In this document: one piece after another, positions 37,020-46,784 of the stretch
How positions within the stretch are numbered: position 1 is the stretch's first letter
How the letters are laid out: every line of letters starts with the position of its first letter
Assembly: GCA_019745775.1 (NCBI GenBank)
Contig: JAIESR010000030.1
Coordinates: forward strand, 1-64,000
DNA: 64,000 nt
Source of the DNA: Xanthobacteraceae bacterium
Lineage (GTDB): Bacteria > Pseudomonadota > Alphaproteobacteria > Rhizobiales > Xanthobacteraceae
Reading direction: 5' to 3'
Made by a program: the position numbers and the translations under genes
Notes under the pieces: model-generated
The model's input: only the letters and a program-made list of their open reading frames with translations
Told to the model about the DNA's origin: nothing
The model's database searches: none

Positions 37020-38339
37020 ATGGCCGAGATGGCCGTTATCAAGACGCCGGCTGAAACAGCGCTGAGCGTGGCGTTCGCGACCGCGAAGGGGAAGCTCCCC
37101 GGCGCGGCGGCGCTGCGCGAGACCGCGTTCAAGCGGTTCGAGACCGCCGGCCTGCCGCACCGCCGGGTCGAGGAGTGGAAGTACACCGACCTGCGCGCGC
37201 TCATGCGCGACGCCAAGCCCTTGGCTCCGCCGCCCGACGCGGCCGCCAAGGCGCGCGCCAGCAACGCCGGCGCGGCGTTTGCCGCGGTCGAGGGCCGCCG
37301 CATCGTGCTGGTCGACGGTGCGTTCGTGCCGGAGCTTTCAGACCTCGCCGGGCTGGAGCCCGGGCTGACCATCCGCTCGATGGCGCACGCGCTGGCGACC
37401 GGCGACGCGGCGGTGGCGACGCGGCTCGGCCAGGTGGTGCCGACCGACAATGTCGCGGTGGCGCTCAACACGGCCTTGATGCGCGACGGCGTCGTGATCG
37501 AGGTGGCGCCGGGCGCGGCGCTGGCGAGGCCGCTGCATCTGGTGTTCTTCAACGCCGGCGGCGCGCCGGCCGCGGTGTTCACCCGCTCCCTCGCCGTGAT
37601 CGGCAAGGCCGCCCGCGCCATGCTGATCGAGAGCCACGAGGGCGTGGCGGAGGCCGACTACCAGGTCAACACCGCGCTCGAGATCGCCGTCGGCGACGAG
37701 GCTCATGTCGATCACATCAAGATCACCGGCGGGGGCGCCGGCACGCTGCATGTGTCGAGCCTGATGGCCGCGATCGGCGCGCACGCGCGCTTCAACGAAT
37801 TCCTGTTCACCACCGCGGCCGCGGTGGTGCGCAACCAGCTGTTCGTGCATTTCAAGGGCGAGGAGACGGTCGCCGGCATTCGCGGCGCAACGCTCTTGAA
37901 CGGCAAGCAGCACGCCGACACCACCCTGGTGGCGGACCACGTCGCCGGCGCCTGCATCAGCCGCGAGGTGTTCAAGACCGTGCTCGACGGCGAGAGCCGG
38001 GGCGTGTTCCAGGGCAAGATCATCGTCGCGCCGCAGGCGCAGAAGACCGACGCCAAGATGTCGGCGCATGCGTTGCTGCTTTCGGAGGAGGCCGAGGCCG
38101 ACAGCAAGCCTGAGCTCGAGATTTTCGCTGACGACGTCCAGTGCGGCCACGGCTCGACCGCCGGTGCGCTTGATGACGATCTGCTATTTTATCTCAAGGC
38201 GCGCGGCATCCCGCACAAGGAAGCCGAGTCGCTGATGATCCAGGCCTTCGTCGGCGAGGCGGTCGACGGCATCGAGCATGCCGGCCTGCGCGATACGCTG
38301 ATCGACCACGTCGCGGCGTGGTTGAAGACCAGGGAGTGA
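37020..38339 (+). CDS. sufD: Fe-S assembly protein SufD
   Basis: SufD is the SufB-like partner in SufBC2D and is thought to help bring in iron. The 439-residue protein shows PHRRVEEWKYTDLR near the N-terminus, the beta-helix core with LLNGKQHADTTLVADH, SRGVFQGKIIVAPQAQKTDAKM, and the C-terminal CGHGSTAG with its conserved His. Two in-frame ATGs (37020 and 37029) are possible. It lies between the small coiled-coil ORF and sufS, 4 bp before the latter. Confidence 0.95.
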   Translation: MAEMAVIKTPAETALSVAFATAKGKLPGAAALRETAFKRFETAGLPHRRVEEWKYTDLRALMRDAKPLAPPPDAAAKARASNAGAAFAAVEGRRIVLVDGAFVPELSDLAGLEPGLTIRSMAHALATGDAAVATRLGQVVPTDNVAVALNTALMRDGVVIEVAPGAALARPLHLVFFNAGGAPAAVFTRSLAVIGKAARAMLIESHEGVAEADYQVNTALEIAVGDEAHVDHIKITGGGAGTLHVSSLMAAIGAHARFNEFLFTTAAAVVRNQLFVHFKGEETVAGIRGATLLNGKQHADTTLVADHVAGACISREVFKTVLDGESRGVFQGKIIVAPQAQKTDAKMSAHALLLSEEAEADSKPELEIFADDVQCGHGSTAGALDDDLLFYLKARGIPHKEAESLMIQAFVGEAVDGIEHAGLRDTLIDHVAAWLKTRE

Positions 38340-38343
38340 GCCC

Positions 38344-39585
38344 GTGCATCCCGCGGTCGCAAACGGCAGCTATGACGTCGACCGTATCCGCGAGGATTTC
38401 CCGATCCTGGCGATGGAGGTCTACGGCAAGCCGCTGATCTACCTCGACAACGCCGCCTCGGCACAGAAGCCGAAGGCGGTGCTCGACCGCATCCAGTACG
38501 CCTACACCCACGAATACGCCAACGTTCACCGTGGCCTCCACTATCTCGCCAATGCCGCGACCGAGGCCTACGAGGGCGCGCGCGAGAAGGTGCGCGGCTT
38601 CCTCAATGCCGGGCGGCTCGAGGAGATCATCTTCACCCGCAACGCCACCGAGGCGATCAACCTCGTGGCCTATACCTTCGGCCACGAACGGCTGAAGGCG
38701 GGCGACGAGATCGTGCTCTCGATCATGGAGCACCACTCGAACATCGTGCCGTGGCATTTCTTGCGTGAACGCCAGGGCGCGGTGCTGAAGTGGGCGCCGG
38801 TCGACGACGACGGCAATTTCCTGATGGATGAGTTCGAGAAGCTGCTCACGCCGCGCACCAAGCTGGTCGCGCTGACCCATATGTCCAACGCGCTCGGCAC
38901 CATCGTGCCGGTCAAGGAAGCGGTGAAGCGCGCGCACGCCCGCGGCATTCCGGTGCTGATCGACGGCAGCCAGGCCGCCGTGCATCTCGACGTGGATGTG
39001 CAGGACATCGGCTGCGAGTTCTATGTCTTCACCGGCCACAAGCTCTACGGCCCGTCGGGCGTCGGCGTGCTTTACGGCAAGCACGAGCTGCTTGCCGCGA
39101 TGCCGCCGTTCAATGGCGGTGGCGAGATGATCCGCGAGGTGTTCGAGGATCGCGTGATCTATGGCGAGCCGCCGCACAAGTTCGAGGCCGGCACGCCCTC
39201 GATCGTGCAGGCGATCGGGCTCGGCGCCGCCATCGACTATATCGACTCCATCGGCAAGGACCGCATCCGCGCGCACGAGACCGAGCTGGTCAAGTATGCG
39301 CAGGACCGCCTGCGCGAGATCAATTCGCTGCGCATCATCGGCACCGCCAAGGAAAAAGGTGCGATCGTCTCCTTCGAGATGAAGGGGGCGCATCCGCATG
39401 ACGTCGCCACCATCATCGACCGCTCGGGCGTCGCGGTCCGCGCCGGCACGCACTGCGTGATGCCGCTGTTGGCGCGCTTTGGCGTCACCGCCACGTGCCG
39501 CGCGTCGTTCGCGCTTTATAATACCAAGAGCGAGGTCGATCGTCTGGCCGAGGCCTTGATCAGGGCACAGGAGTTCTTCGCATGA
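38344..39585 (+). CDS. sufS: Cysteine desulfurase SufS
   Basis: SufS gives sulfur to the SufBCD scaffold, usually through SufE or SufU. The 413-residue protein starts at GTG 38344, 4 bp after sufD. Class II desulfurase marks are IYLDNAASAQKP, EHHSNIVPWH, the PLP lysine in FTGHKLYGPSG, and the catalytic Cys in RAGTHCVMPLL. No sufE gene is found in the window, so a SufE elsewhere or direct transfer is needed. Its stop overlaps the sufT start. Confidence 0.96.
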   Translation: MHPAVANGSYDVDRIREDFPILAMEVYGKPLIYLDNAASAQKPKAVLDRIQYAYTHEYANVHRGLHYLANAATEAYEGAREKVRGFLNAGRLEEIIFTRNATEAINLVAYTFGHERLKAGDEIVLSIMEHHSNIVPWHFLRERQGAVLKWAPVDDDGNFLMDEFEKLLTPRTKLVALTHMSNALGTIVPVKEAVKRAHARGIPVLIDGSQAAVHLDVDVQDIGCEFYVFTGHKLYGPSGVGVLYGKHELLAAMPPFNGGGEMIREVFEDRVIYGEPPHKFEAGTPSIVQAIGLGAAIDYIDSIGKDRIRAHETELVKYAQDRLREINSLRIIGTAKEKGAIVSFEMKGAHPHDVATIIDRSGVAVRAGTHCVMPLLARFGVTATCRASFALYNTKSEVDRLAEALIRAQEFFA

Positions 39586-39986
39586 GCGATGAATCGAAAC
39601 CAGCCGCCGCGCCGGCCGAAGCCGCCGCGGCGGCGCCGGAAACGGCGAAGCCGACCGGCAGCGCATTGCCGGAAGTCGAGATCGCGCGCCTCACTGACGA
39701 GATCGTGGCCGGGCTGAAGACCGTCTACGATCCGGAAATCCCGGCCGACATCTACGAGCTCGGCCTGATCTACAAGATCGACATCTCCGACGAGCGCGGG
39801 GTGACGATCGACATGACGCTCACCACTCCGAACTGTCCGGCGGCGCAGGACCTGCCGGTGATGGTCGAGAACGCGGTGTCGAGCGTGCCTGGCGTCGGGC
39901 AGACCAAGGTCAACATCGTGTGGGATCCGCCTTGGGATCCGAGCCGCATGTCGGACGAAGCTCGAACCGTCCTCAACATGTGGTGA
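39582..39986 (+). CDS. sufT: SufT-type MIP18/DUF59 protein
   Basis: The 134-residue protein has an Ala/Pro/Glu-rich leader of about 30 residues and then a MIP18 (DUF59) domain with VYDPEIPADIYELGLIY and the conserved Cys in TTPNCPAAQDLP. Such proteins help mature or deliver Fe-S clusters. The ATG overlaps the sufS stop (ATGA), which shows tight coupling to the operon. Confidence 0.92.
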   Translation: MSDESKPAAAPAEAAAAAPETAKPTGSALPEVEIARLTDEIVAGLKTVYDPEIPADIYELGLIYKIDISDERGVTIDMTLTTPNCPAAQDLPVMVENAVSSVPGVGQTKVNIVWDPPWDPSRMSDEARTVLNMW

Positions 39987-40102
39987 GTTGCATGGGAGCG
40001 TTGCGATGCCCACATTGGGTGTGGAAGCGCAAGCTGAATATGCTGGTGTAAATGCTTCGGATTGCTTGGAATTGGAATAGTTAAGAACGGAGCCGAGGAA
40101 AC

Positions 40103-40486
40103 ATGGCCACGCCGCGACCGAGACCGCAGGTCATCAGTCTGACGGACGCCGCCGCCGATCGCATCAAGTATGTGATGGCGAACGCGGCGAAGCCGGTGGT
40201 GGGCGTTCGCGTCGGCGTCAAGAACGGCGGCTGCGCCGGCATGACCTACACGATGGAGTATGCCGAGGAAGTCGCCAAGAGCGACGAGGTGGTCGAGGAC
40301 AAGGGTGTGCGCGTCCTGATCGATCCCAAGGCGGTGCTGTTCCTGCTCGGTACGCAGATGGACTATAGGACGGACAAGCTGTCCGCGCAGTTCGTTTTCA
40401 ACAATCCAAACCAGACGTCGGCCTGCGGCTGCGGCGAGTCGGTGCAACTCAAGCCGGCCGCCGGTTCCGCGCCGCCACCCGCATAG
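40103..40486 (+). CDS. sufA: A-type Fe-S carrier, HesB/IscA family (SufA)
   Basis: This 127-residue carrier takes clusters from the SufBCD scaffold to target proteins. The three cluster cysteines are present: GGCAGMTY and CGCGES. It begins with TPRPRPQVISLTDAAADRI and ends in a short Pro/Ala tail. The 116-bp gap after sufT is the largest one inside the operon after sufB and could hold an extra promoter, but none is obvious. Confidence 0.94.
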   Translation: MATPRPRPQVISLTDAAADRIKYVMANAAKPVVGVRVGVKNGGCAGMTYTMEYAEEVAKSDEVVEDKGVRVLIDPKAVLFLLGTQMDYRTDKLSAQFVFNNPNQTSACGCGESVQLKPAAGSAPPPA

Positions 40487-40490
40487 TCTC

Positions 40491-40985
40491 GTGGCGCCCG
40501 ACAACATCGTCGAGCTGTTTTCCGCTTTCGGTCCGGTCGTGGTGCGCCGCATGTTCGGAGGCGCCGGCATCTATGCCGACGGCACGATGTTCGGCTTGGT
40601 CGCAGACGGCGTCATTTACCTCAAGACCGGAGACAGCAATGCGGCCATGTTCGAGCGTGAACAGCTCCTGCCTTTCACGTTCTCGAAGCGCACGGCCGAG
40701 CGTGTCGTGACGTCCTATCGTCGTATGCCGGATCGCCTCTATGACGATACTGACGAACTGGCGGTGTGGGCGCGTGCCGCCCTGGCGGTGGCGCAACAGC
40801 CGAAGGCGCGCAAGGGCCCTGCGGCGAAGAAAGCCAAGGTACCGCGGGCCAAGCGATCGCGGGCCAAGGCATTGCGGGCCAAGGCATTGCGGGCCAAGGC
40901 ATTGCGGGCCAAGCCATTGCGCGCAAAGCCGAAGCGGGCCAAGAAGGCGCCGTCCCGGAACGACAGGAAGCGTCCGACGCGCTGA
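40491..40985 (+). CDS. TfoX N-terminal domain protein with basic repeat tail
   Basis: The 164-residue protein starts at GTG 40491, 4 bp after sufA. Residues 1-95 form a TfoX/Sxy N-terminal domain (FGPVVVRRMFGGAGIYADG, VIYLKTGD, PFTFSKR). Residues about 100-164 are almost only Lys, Arg, Ala and Leu, in repeated RAKAL units like a histone H1 tail, so it probably binds nucleic acid. The tail is coded by a 15-bp tandem array. The domain's role outside competence is not known, and no link to Fe-S assembly beyond position is seen. Confidence 0.82.
   Translation: MAPDNIVELFSAFGPVVVRRMFGGAGIYADGTMFGLVADGVIYLKTGDSNAAMFEREQLLPFTFSKRTAERVVTSYRRMPDRLYDDTDELAVWARAALAVAQQPKARKGPAAKKAKVPRAKRSRAKALRAKALRAKALRAKPLRAKPKRAKKAPSRNDRKRPTR
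40846..40920. repeat. 15-bp tandem repeat inside the TfoX-domain gene
   Basis: Five head-to-tail units of GGGCCAAGGCATTGC: the first diverged, three identical (40861-40905), and the last with one change. The unit is a multiple of three, so copy changes keep the frame and only alter tail length by five residues. Confidence 0.95.
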
Positions 40986-40989
40986 CCGC

Positions 40990-42057
40990 TCAGGCAACCT
41001 TGGGCGGTGCCGGATTGGCCGCCACCGGATCGCTCTCGCCGACCACCTGGTTGCGGCCGTTGCGCTTGGCGGCATAGAGGCAGTTGTCGGCGCGTTCGAT
41101 CAGGCTCTGGGGTGTATCGTCGGGCCGCAGCATGGCGACGCCGATCGAAATGGTCACCCGGCCGAGATGCTCGCCGGTCGAGCGCTTCAGCAATTCCTTG
41201 GCCATGACCGCGCAGCGGATGTGATCGGCGACCGTGATGGCGGCGCGCAGCACGGTATTGGGCAGCACCACCGCGAATTCTTCGCCGCCATAGCGCGCGG
41301 CGATGTCCTGGCCCTTGACGTTCTGCTTCACCGAGATCGCCACCAGGCGCAGCACCTGATCGCCGGTGAGGTGGCCGAAGGTGTCATTGAATTTCTTGAA
41401 ATGGTCGATGTCGGTCAGCATGAGCGACATCGGTTCATTGCTCGCCTGCGCGTCGGCGATCGCGCGCGCCAGCGCCTCGTCGAACGACTTGCGGTTGGCC
41501 AGCGTCGTCAGCGGATCGGTCAGGCTCTCGGTGCGGACGGTCTCGAGATTCTCCTGCAGCTGGTCGATTTCCTGCTTGGAAGCCGAGAGCCGCGCTTCCA
41601 GCGACTGGTTGTTCTGCTGCATCTCGTTGGTGGCCGTGACCAGGCTCTCGACGATGGAGCGCACGGCCGCGTCGTCGGTATCGAGACCCAGCGTGCGTGC
41701 GGCGTCGTTGAGGTTGTGGGTGTAATCCGACGCCGTGCCGGCGGCGGCGCCGAGCATTCCCATCACCTGCTCGATCTCGTCCATGACCTTCGAGCCGACG
41801 CGATCGATGCGCTCGGTGAAGCGGCTCGGCGAGAGGAAGGTTTCGTAGATCTGCTCGATGTCGGCGTCGCGCAGCGTGCCGTTGCGCGACAGCATCTCGT
41901 TGATCATCTGGTTGAGCGACGGATTGTAGCCGGTCGCGTAAGTGTACCAGATCTCGAAATGGCGCGGAGAAGCCGGTTGCCGGAGCGCCCTGATCTGACC
42001 AAGTGCAATTTCCGCGAACGCCATCGTGCGTTCGTGTTCGTCAGTCGGGATGGTCAT
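40990..42057 (-). CDS. Diguanylate cyclase, GGDEF domain
   Basis: The start is ATG 42057 (355 residues). The N-terminal part (about 1-150) is helical without a known sensor domain. A coiled-coil linker (about 150-178) leads to the GGDEF domain (about 180-345). The active motif GGEEF at 257-261 is intact, with the metal Asp in LTDIDHFKKFND, so it should make cyclic di-GMP. The inhibitory RxxD site before the motif reads KGQD, so product inhibition may be lost. It is soluble and converges on the TfoX gene with a 4-bp gap. Confidence 0.93.
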   Translation of the reverse strand: MTIPTDEHERTMAFAEIALGQIRALRQPASPRHFEIWYTYATGYNPSLNQMINEMLSRNGTLRDADIEQIYETFLSPSRFTERIDRVGSKVMDEIEQVMGMLGAAAGTASDYTHNLNDAARTLGLDTDDAAVRSIVESLVTATNEMQQNNQSLEARLSASKQEIDQLQENLETVRTESLTDPLTTLANRKSFDEALARAIADAQASNEPMSLMLTDIDHFKKFNDTFGHLTGDQVLRLVAISVKQNVKGQDIAARYGGEEFAVVLPNTVLRAAITVADHIRCAVMAKELLKRSTGEHLGRVTISIGVAMLRPDDTPQSLIERADNCLYAAKRNGRNQVVGESDPVAANPAPPKVA

Positions 42058-42216
42058 ACCCTGGCTCCGCACGCGCGCGTGGAACGACGCGGCCTACCCC
42101 AATTCAAACAGTTGAGTCGGGCGGTGTAGTGCCCCGACTCGCCGACGTTATTTGACGGCGGTGAATGGGGAGTAAACGGAACTGCTTATGCCGAATAAAG
42201 CGGGCTGATTGGGGTC

Positions 42217-43764
<1,548 letters not shown>

Positions 43765-43871
43765 ATAACCTCGAGTCAAAACCTTCCGTTTGCTGGCCCG
43801 CGCCGGCGAACGAACAACTAAACGGAGTTGACGCGGGAGGAAGGTCGAATCTTTCGGACCGTTCGAGCGCG

Positions 43872-43899
43872 AACATAAGCGTGAACGTGCGAAAGTCAA
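43872..43899 (-). promoter_or_regulatory. Sigma-70-type promoter for rhlE
   Basis: On the minus strand TTGACT (43899-43894) and TATGTT (43877-43872) are 16 bp apart. The leader to the ATG would be about 100 nt, long enough for the cold-type leader seen on some helicase mRNAs. Confidence 0.5.
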
Positions 43900-44051
43900 T
43901 CCTTTCGCAGTGCAATAAGTGCCATAAATGCTTAAATTTTTCCCCCTTTGACCGCAAAAGCGGCGGTGCAAGTCAATCCCGATTATGTCTCTTTTCACGG
44001 ACCAGTCGCTTCGCCTATTGGCGACCCGAAGTTCGGGAAGAGAGGGGACGG

Positions 44052-45218
44052 ATGCGAACGCAGGTGGGAATTATCGGTGCTGGGCCGGCCGGGTTGATGC
44101 TGTCGCATCTCCTTCATCTGGAAGGGATCGAGACCGTCATCCTGGAGAACCGCAGCCGCGCCTACATCGAAGGCCGCATCCGAGCCGGCCTGATCGAGCA
44201 CTGGGCGCGCGACCTGCTGGTGGACACCGGCGTCGGCGAGCGGCTCAAGCGCGAGAGCCTGTTCCACCACGGAATCCACTTCTGTTTCGACGGCGCGCTG
44301 CACCACATCGATTTCCAGAAGCTGGTCGGCAAGGGCGTCACGGTCTATGGCCAGCAGGAGGTGATCAAGGATCTGGTTGCGCGCCGGCTGGCGGACGGCG
44401 GACAGATCCTGTTCGAGGCCTCCGACGCCGCGGTGCACGACTTGAAGGGTTCGCCGCGCATCACCTTCAACCACGGCGGCAAGGCGCAGGAGCTCGCGTG
44501 CGACTTGATCGGCGGCTGCGACGGCTTTCATGGCATCTGCCGGCCGAGCATCCCCGACGGCGTGCTGACCTTCTACGATCGCGAATATCCGTTCGGCTGG
44601 GTCGGCATCCTCTCGGAGTCGCCGCCCGCCGACGACGAGCTGATCTATTCGTATCACGACCGCGGCTTTGCGCTTTACACCATGCGCTCGCCGTCGCTGG
44701 CGCGGCTCTACCTGCAATGCGACTACCACGACGACCTCGCGAACTGGCCGGATCGGCGCATCTGGGATGAGCTGCATGCGCGGCTCGCCGGGACGCGAAA
44801 GCTTCAGGAAGGCAAGATCGTCGACAAGCTTCTGACCGCGATGCACTCCTTCGTGGTCGAGCCGATGCAATACGGCCGGCTGTTCCTGGCCGGCGATTCC
44901 GCCCACATCCAGCCGCCGACCGGCGCCAAGGGCATGAACCTCGCGCTGGCGGACGTGGTCGTGCTGGCGCGCGCAATGACGGCCTATTTCAAGTCCGGCC
45001 GCAGCGATCTGCTGGAGCGCTATTCGCAGACCTGCCTGCGCCGGGTGTGGAAGGCGCAGCGCTTCTCCTGGTGGATGACGCAGATGCTCCACCTCAATCC
45101 CGACGACAACGCCTTCGACCGCAAGCGGCAGCTCGGCGAGTTGTCGTACGTCGTCAGCTCGGAGGCGGCGGCAACGTCGTTGGCGGAGAACTACGTCGGG
45201 CTGCCGGTGGAGAGTTAG
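44052..45218 (+). CDS. pobA: 4-hydroxybenzoate 3-monooxygenase
   Basis: PobA hydroxylates 4-hydroxybenzoate to protocatechuate using FAD and NAD(P)H. ATG 44052 follows an AGAGGGG site and gives 388 residues, the normal length. Marks are the FAD fold GAGPAG, GRIRAGLIE, CDGFHGICRPSIP, YPFGWVGIL, and GDSAHIQPPTGAKGMNLA. Of the substrate residues known from Pseudomonas PobA, Tyr201, Arg214 and Tyr385 have counterparts (Y199, R212, and Tyr in AENYVGLP), but Ser212 is replaced by Thr (T210). No pobR regulator or protocatechuate genes are in the window. Confidence 0.94.
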   Translation: MRTQVGIIGAGPAGLMLSHLLHLEGIETVILENRSRAYIEGRIRAGLIEHWARDLLVDTGVGERLKRESLFHHGIHFCFDGALHHIDFQKLVGKGVTVYGQQEVIKDLVARRLADGGQILFEASDAAVHDLKGSPRITFNHGGKAQELACDLIGGCDGFHGICRPSIPDGVLTFYDREYPFGWVGILSESPPADDELIYSYHDRGFALYTMRSPSLARLYLQCDYHDDLANWPDRRIWDELHARLAGTRKLQEGKIVDKLLTAMHSFVVEPMQYGRLFLAGDSAHIQPPTGAKGMNLALADVVVLARAMTAYFKSGRSDLLERYSQTCLRRVWKAQRFSWWMTQMLHLNPDDNAFDRKRQLGELSYVVSSEAAATSLAENYVGLPVES

Positions 45219-45281
45219 CTGGCGCGGCGATGGTGGGCGAGCAGCACCGGATCGATGCTCAACTGTTTGAAGGTTGCAACG

Positions 45282-45653
45282 ATGGACATCGCGCCAATCA
45301 AGAACCAGTGTGACTATCGCCGCGCTCTCAAGGAAATCGAAGGCCTGATGAAGGCAAAGCGCAACACGCCGCAAGGTGATCGACTGGACGTACTGGTCAC
45401 GTTGGTCGAGGCGTGGGAGCGCAGGCGTTATCGGCTGGACCTACCGGACCCCGTGGAGGCGATCAAATACCATATGGATCAGGGCGGACTCGCGCCGCGC
45501 GACCTCGTTCCGTACATCGGCAGCCGCAACCGGGTGCACGAGGTGCTCAACCGCAAGCGACCGCTTACGCTCAAGATGATCTGGCGCCTGCATCATGGCC
45601 TTGGCATCCCCGCGGAATCGCTGATCAGCGCGGGTAGGACGAAGGCGGCGTAG
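45282..45653 (+). CDS. HigA-like antitoxin without an adjacent toxin
   Basis: This 123-residue protein starts at ATG 45282 with GAAGG eight bases upstream. The N-terminal half (MDIAPIKNQCDYRRALKEIE, then TPQGDRLDVLVTLVEAWE) is the pattern of HigA antitoxins. The C-terminal half (about 60-118) is a helix-turn-helix with IGSRNRVHEVLNRKRPLTLKMIW as recognition region. A HigB toxin gene normally precedes it by a few bases, but here only 63 bp separate it from pobA. It could be a relic antitoxin or a stand-alone regulator. Confidence 0.8.
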   Translation: MDIAPIKNQCDYRRALKEIEGLMKAKRNTPQGDRLDVLVTLVEAWERRRYRLDLPDPVEAIKYHMDQGGLAPRDLVPYIGSRNRVHEVLNRKRPLTLKMIWRLHHGLGIPAESLISAGRTKAA

Positions 45654-45701
45654 GTAGAAGTGTAGCCGTGATTCCTGTGATTGCCGACGGGGTGCCTTTG
45701 C

Positions 45702-46679
45702 TCACTCCGCCTTGATGCCTGCAAATTTGACGACCTTGGCCCAGTTCTCGGTCTCGTGGGCGATGAACTTGGCGAAGGCGTCCGGCGTTCCGCCGGCCGG
45801 CACGCCGCCCAGGTCGAGCAGACGCTGCCTGATCTTGGGATCGGCGAGCGCCGCGTTGATCTCCTTGTTGAGAAGCGCGACGATTGCGGCGGGCGTGTTC
45901 TTCGGTACGCACAGGCCGCTCCAGCCGCTCGCCTCGAAGCCTGGCAGGTATGTCGCCATGGGCGGCACGCCCGGCAGCCAGTCAAGCTCCGCCGGCGTGG
46001 TGACGGCGAGCGCGCGGACTGTGCCGGCCTTGACATAGGACAGCCCCGAGCCGGTGGTGGCGAAGACGACCTGCACCTGGCCGCCGAGCAGGTCGGTCAT
46101 CGCCAGCGACTCGCCGCGATAGGGCAGGTGCACCATCTTCACCCCGGTCAGCATCTGGAACAGGGAGCCGGCCATGTGGCCGGTCGAGCCGTGACCGCCG
46201 GAGCCGGCGCTGAGCTTGCCGGGATTGGCCTTGGCATACGCGATGAACTCCGGCACCGATTTGACGGGCACCGACGGGTGCACCATCAGCAGCAACGGCG
46301 ATTTGACGACGTGCGCGACCGGCACGAAGTCGGCGATGAAGTTGTAGCTGAGCTTCTGGTAGAGCGACGCGTTCACCGTGTTCACCGAATTGGCCATGAA
46401 CAGCGTGTAGCCGTCGGCGGGCGAACGCGCGGCGGCTTCGGTGCCGATATTGTTGTTGCCGCCCGGGCGGTTCTCGACCACGAAGGATTGACCGAGGCGC
46501 TCCGTCAGCCATTGTGCGATCAGCCGCGCCGCCAGATCGGTGGCGCCGCCCGCGGTGGTGGCGACGAGGACGCGGACCGATCGCGCAGGATAGGTTTGCG
46601 CGCGTGCGATACAGGCTGCGACGGGCAGGGCAGCGATTCCGCCAGCGATGGAAAGAAAACGACGGCGTTGAAGTTTCAC
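45702..46679 (-). CDS. Bug/TctC-family periplasmic solute receptor (3 of 6)
   Basis: The start is GTG 46679 with AGGAGG eight bases upstream (325 residues); the in-frame upstream extension to 46760 is rejected. The N-terminus RRRFLSIAGG looks like a twin-arginine signal. Family marks are YPARSVRVLVATTAGGATDLAARL, SFVVENRPGGNNN, the HLPYRGESLAMTDLLGGQV pocket segment, and AGTVRALAVTTPAEL. It lies 105 bp downstream of an alpha/beta hydrolase on the same strand and may be co-expressed with it. Confidence 0.87.
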   Translation of the reverse strand: MKLQRRRFLSIAGGIAALPVAACIARAQTYPARSVRVLVATTAGGATDLAARLIAQWLTERLGQSFVVENRPGGNNNIGTEAAARSPADGYTLFMANSVNTVNASLYQKLSYNFIADFVPVAHVVKSPLLLMVHPSVPVKSVPEFIAYAKANPGKLSAGSGGHGSTGHMAGSLFQMLTGVKMVHLPYRGESLAMTDLLGGQVQVVFATTGSGLSYVKAGTVRALAVTTPAELDWLPGVPPMATYLPGFEASGWSGLCVPKNTPAAIVALLNKEINAALADPKIRQRLLDLGGVPAGGTPDAFAKFIAHETENWAKVVKFAGIKAE

Positions 46680-46784
46680 GGCGTGTCCTCCTGTCGTGCG
46701 TGGAAACCGAAACCCCTTGTCTCTGCTATGCTCCGCTCCGTGCAAAGACCGTGCCGTCAAACCCCGCGGTCCCGGTCATCCCGC

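Noticed and set aside
40846-40920. 15-bp array as a CRISPR or origin iteron
   Set aside because: Units are head-to-tail without spacers, lie in frame inside a gene and code for a basic tail; no initiator gene is near.
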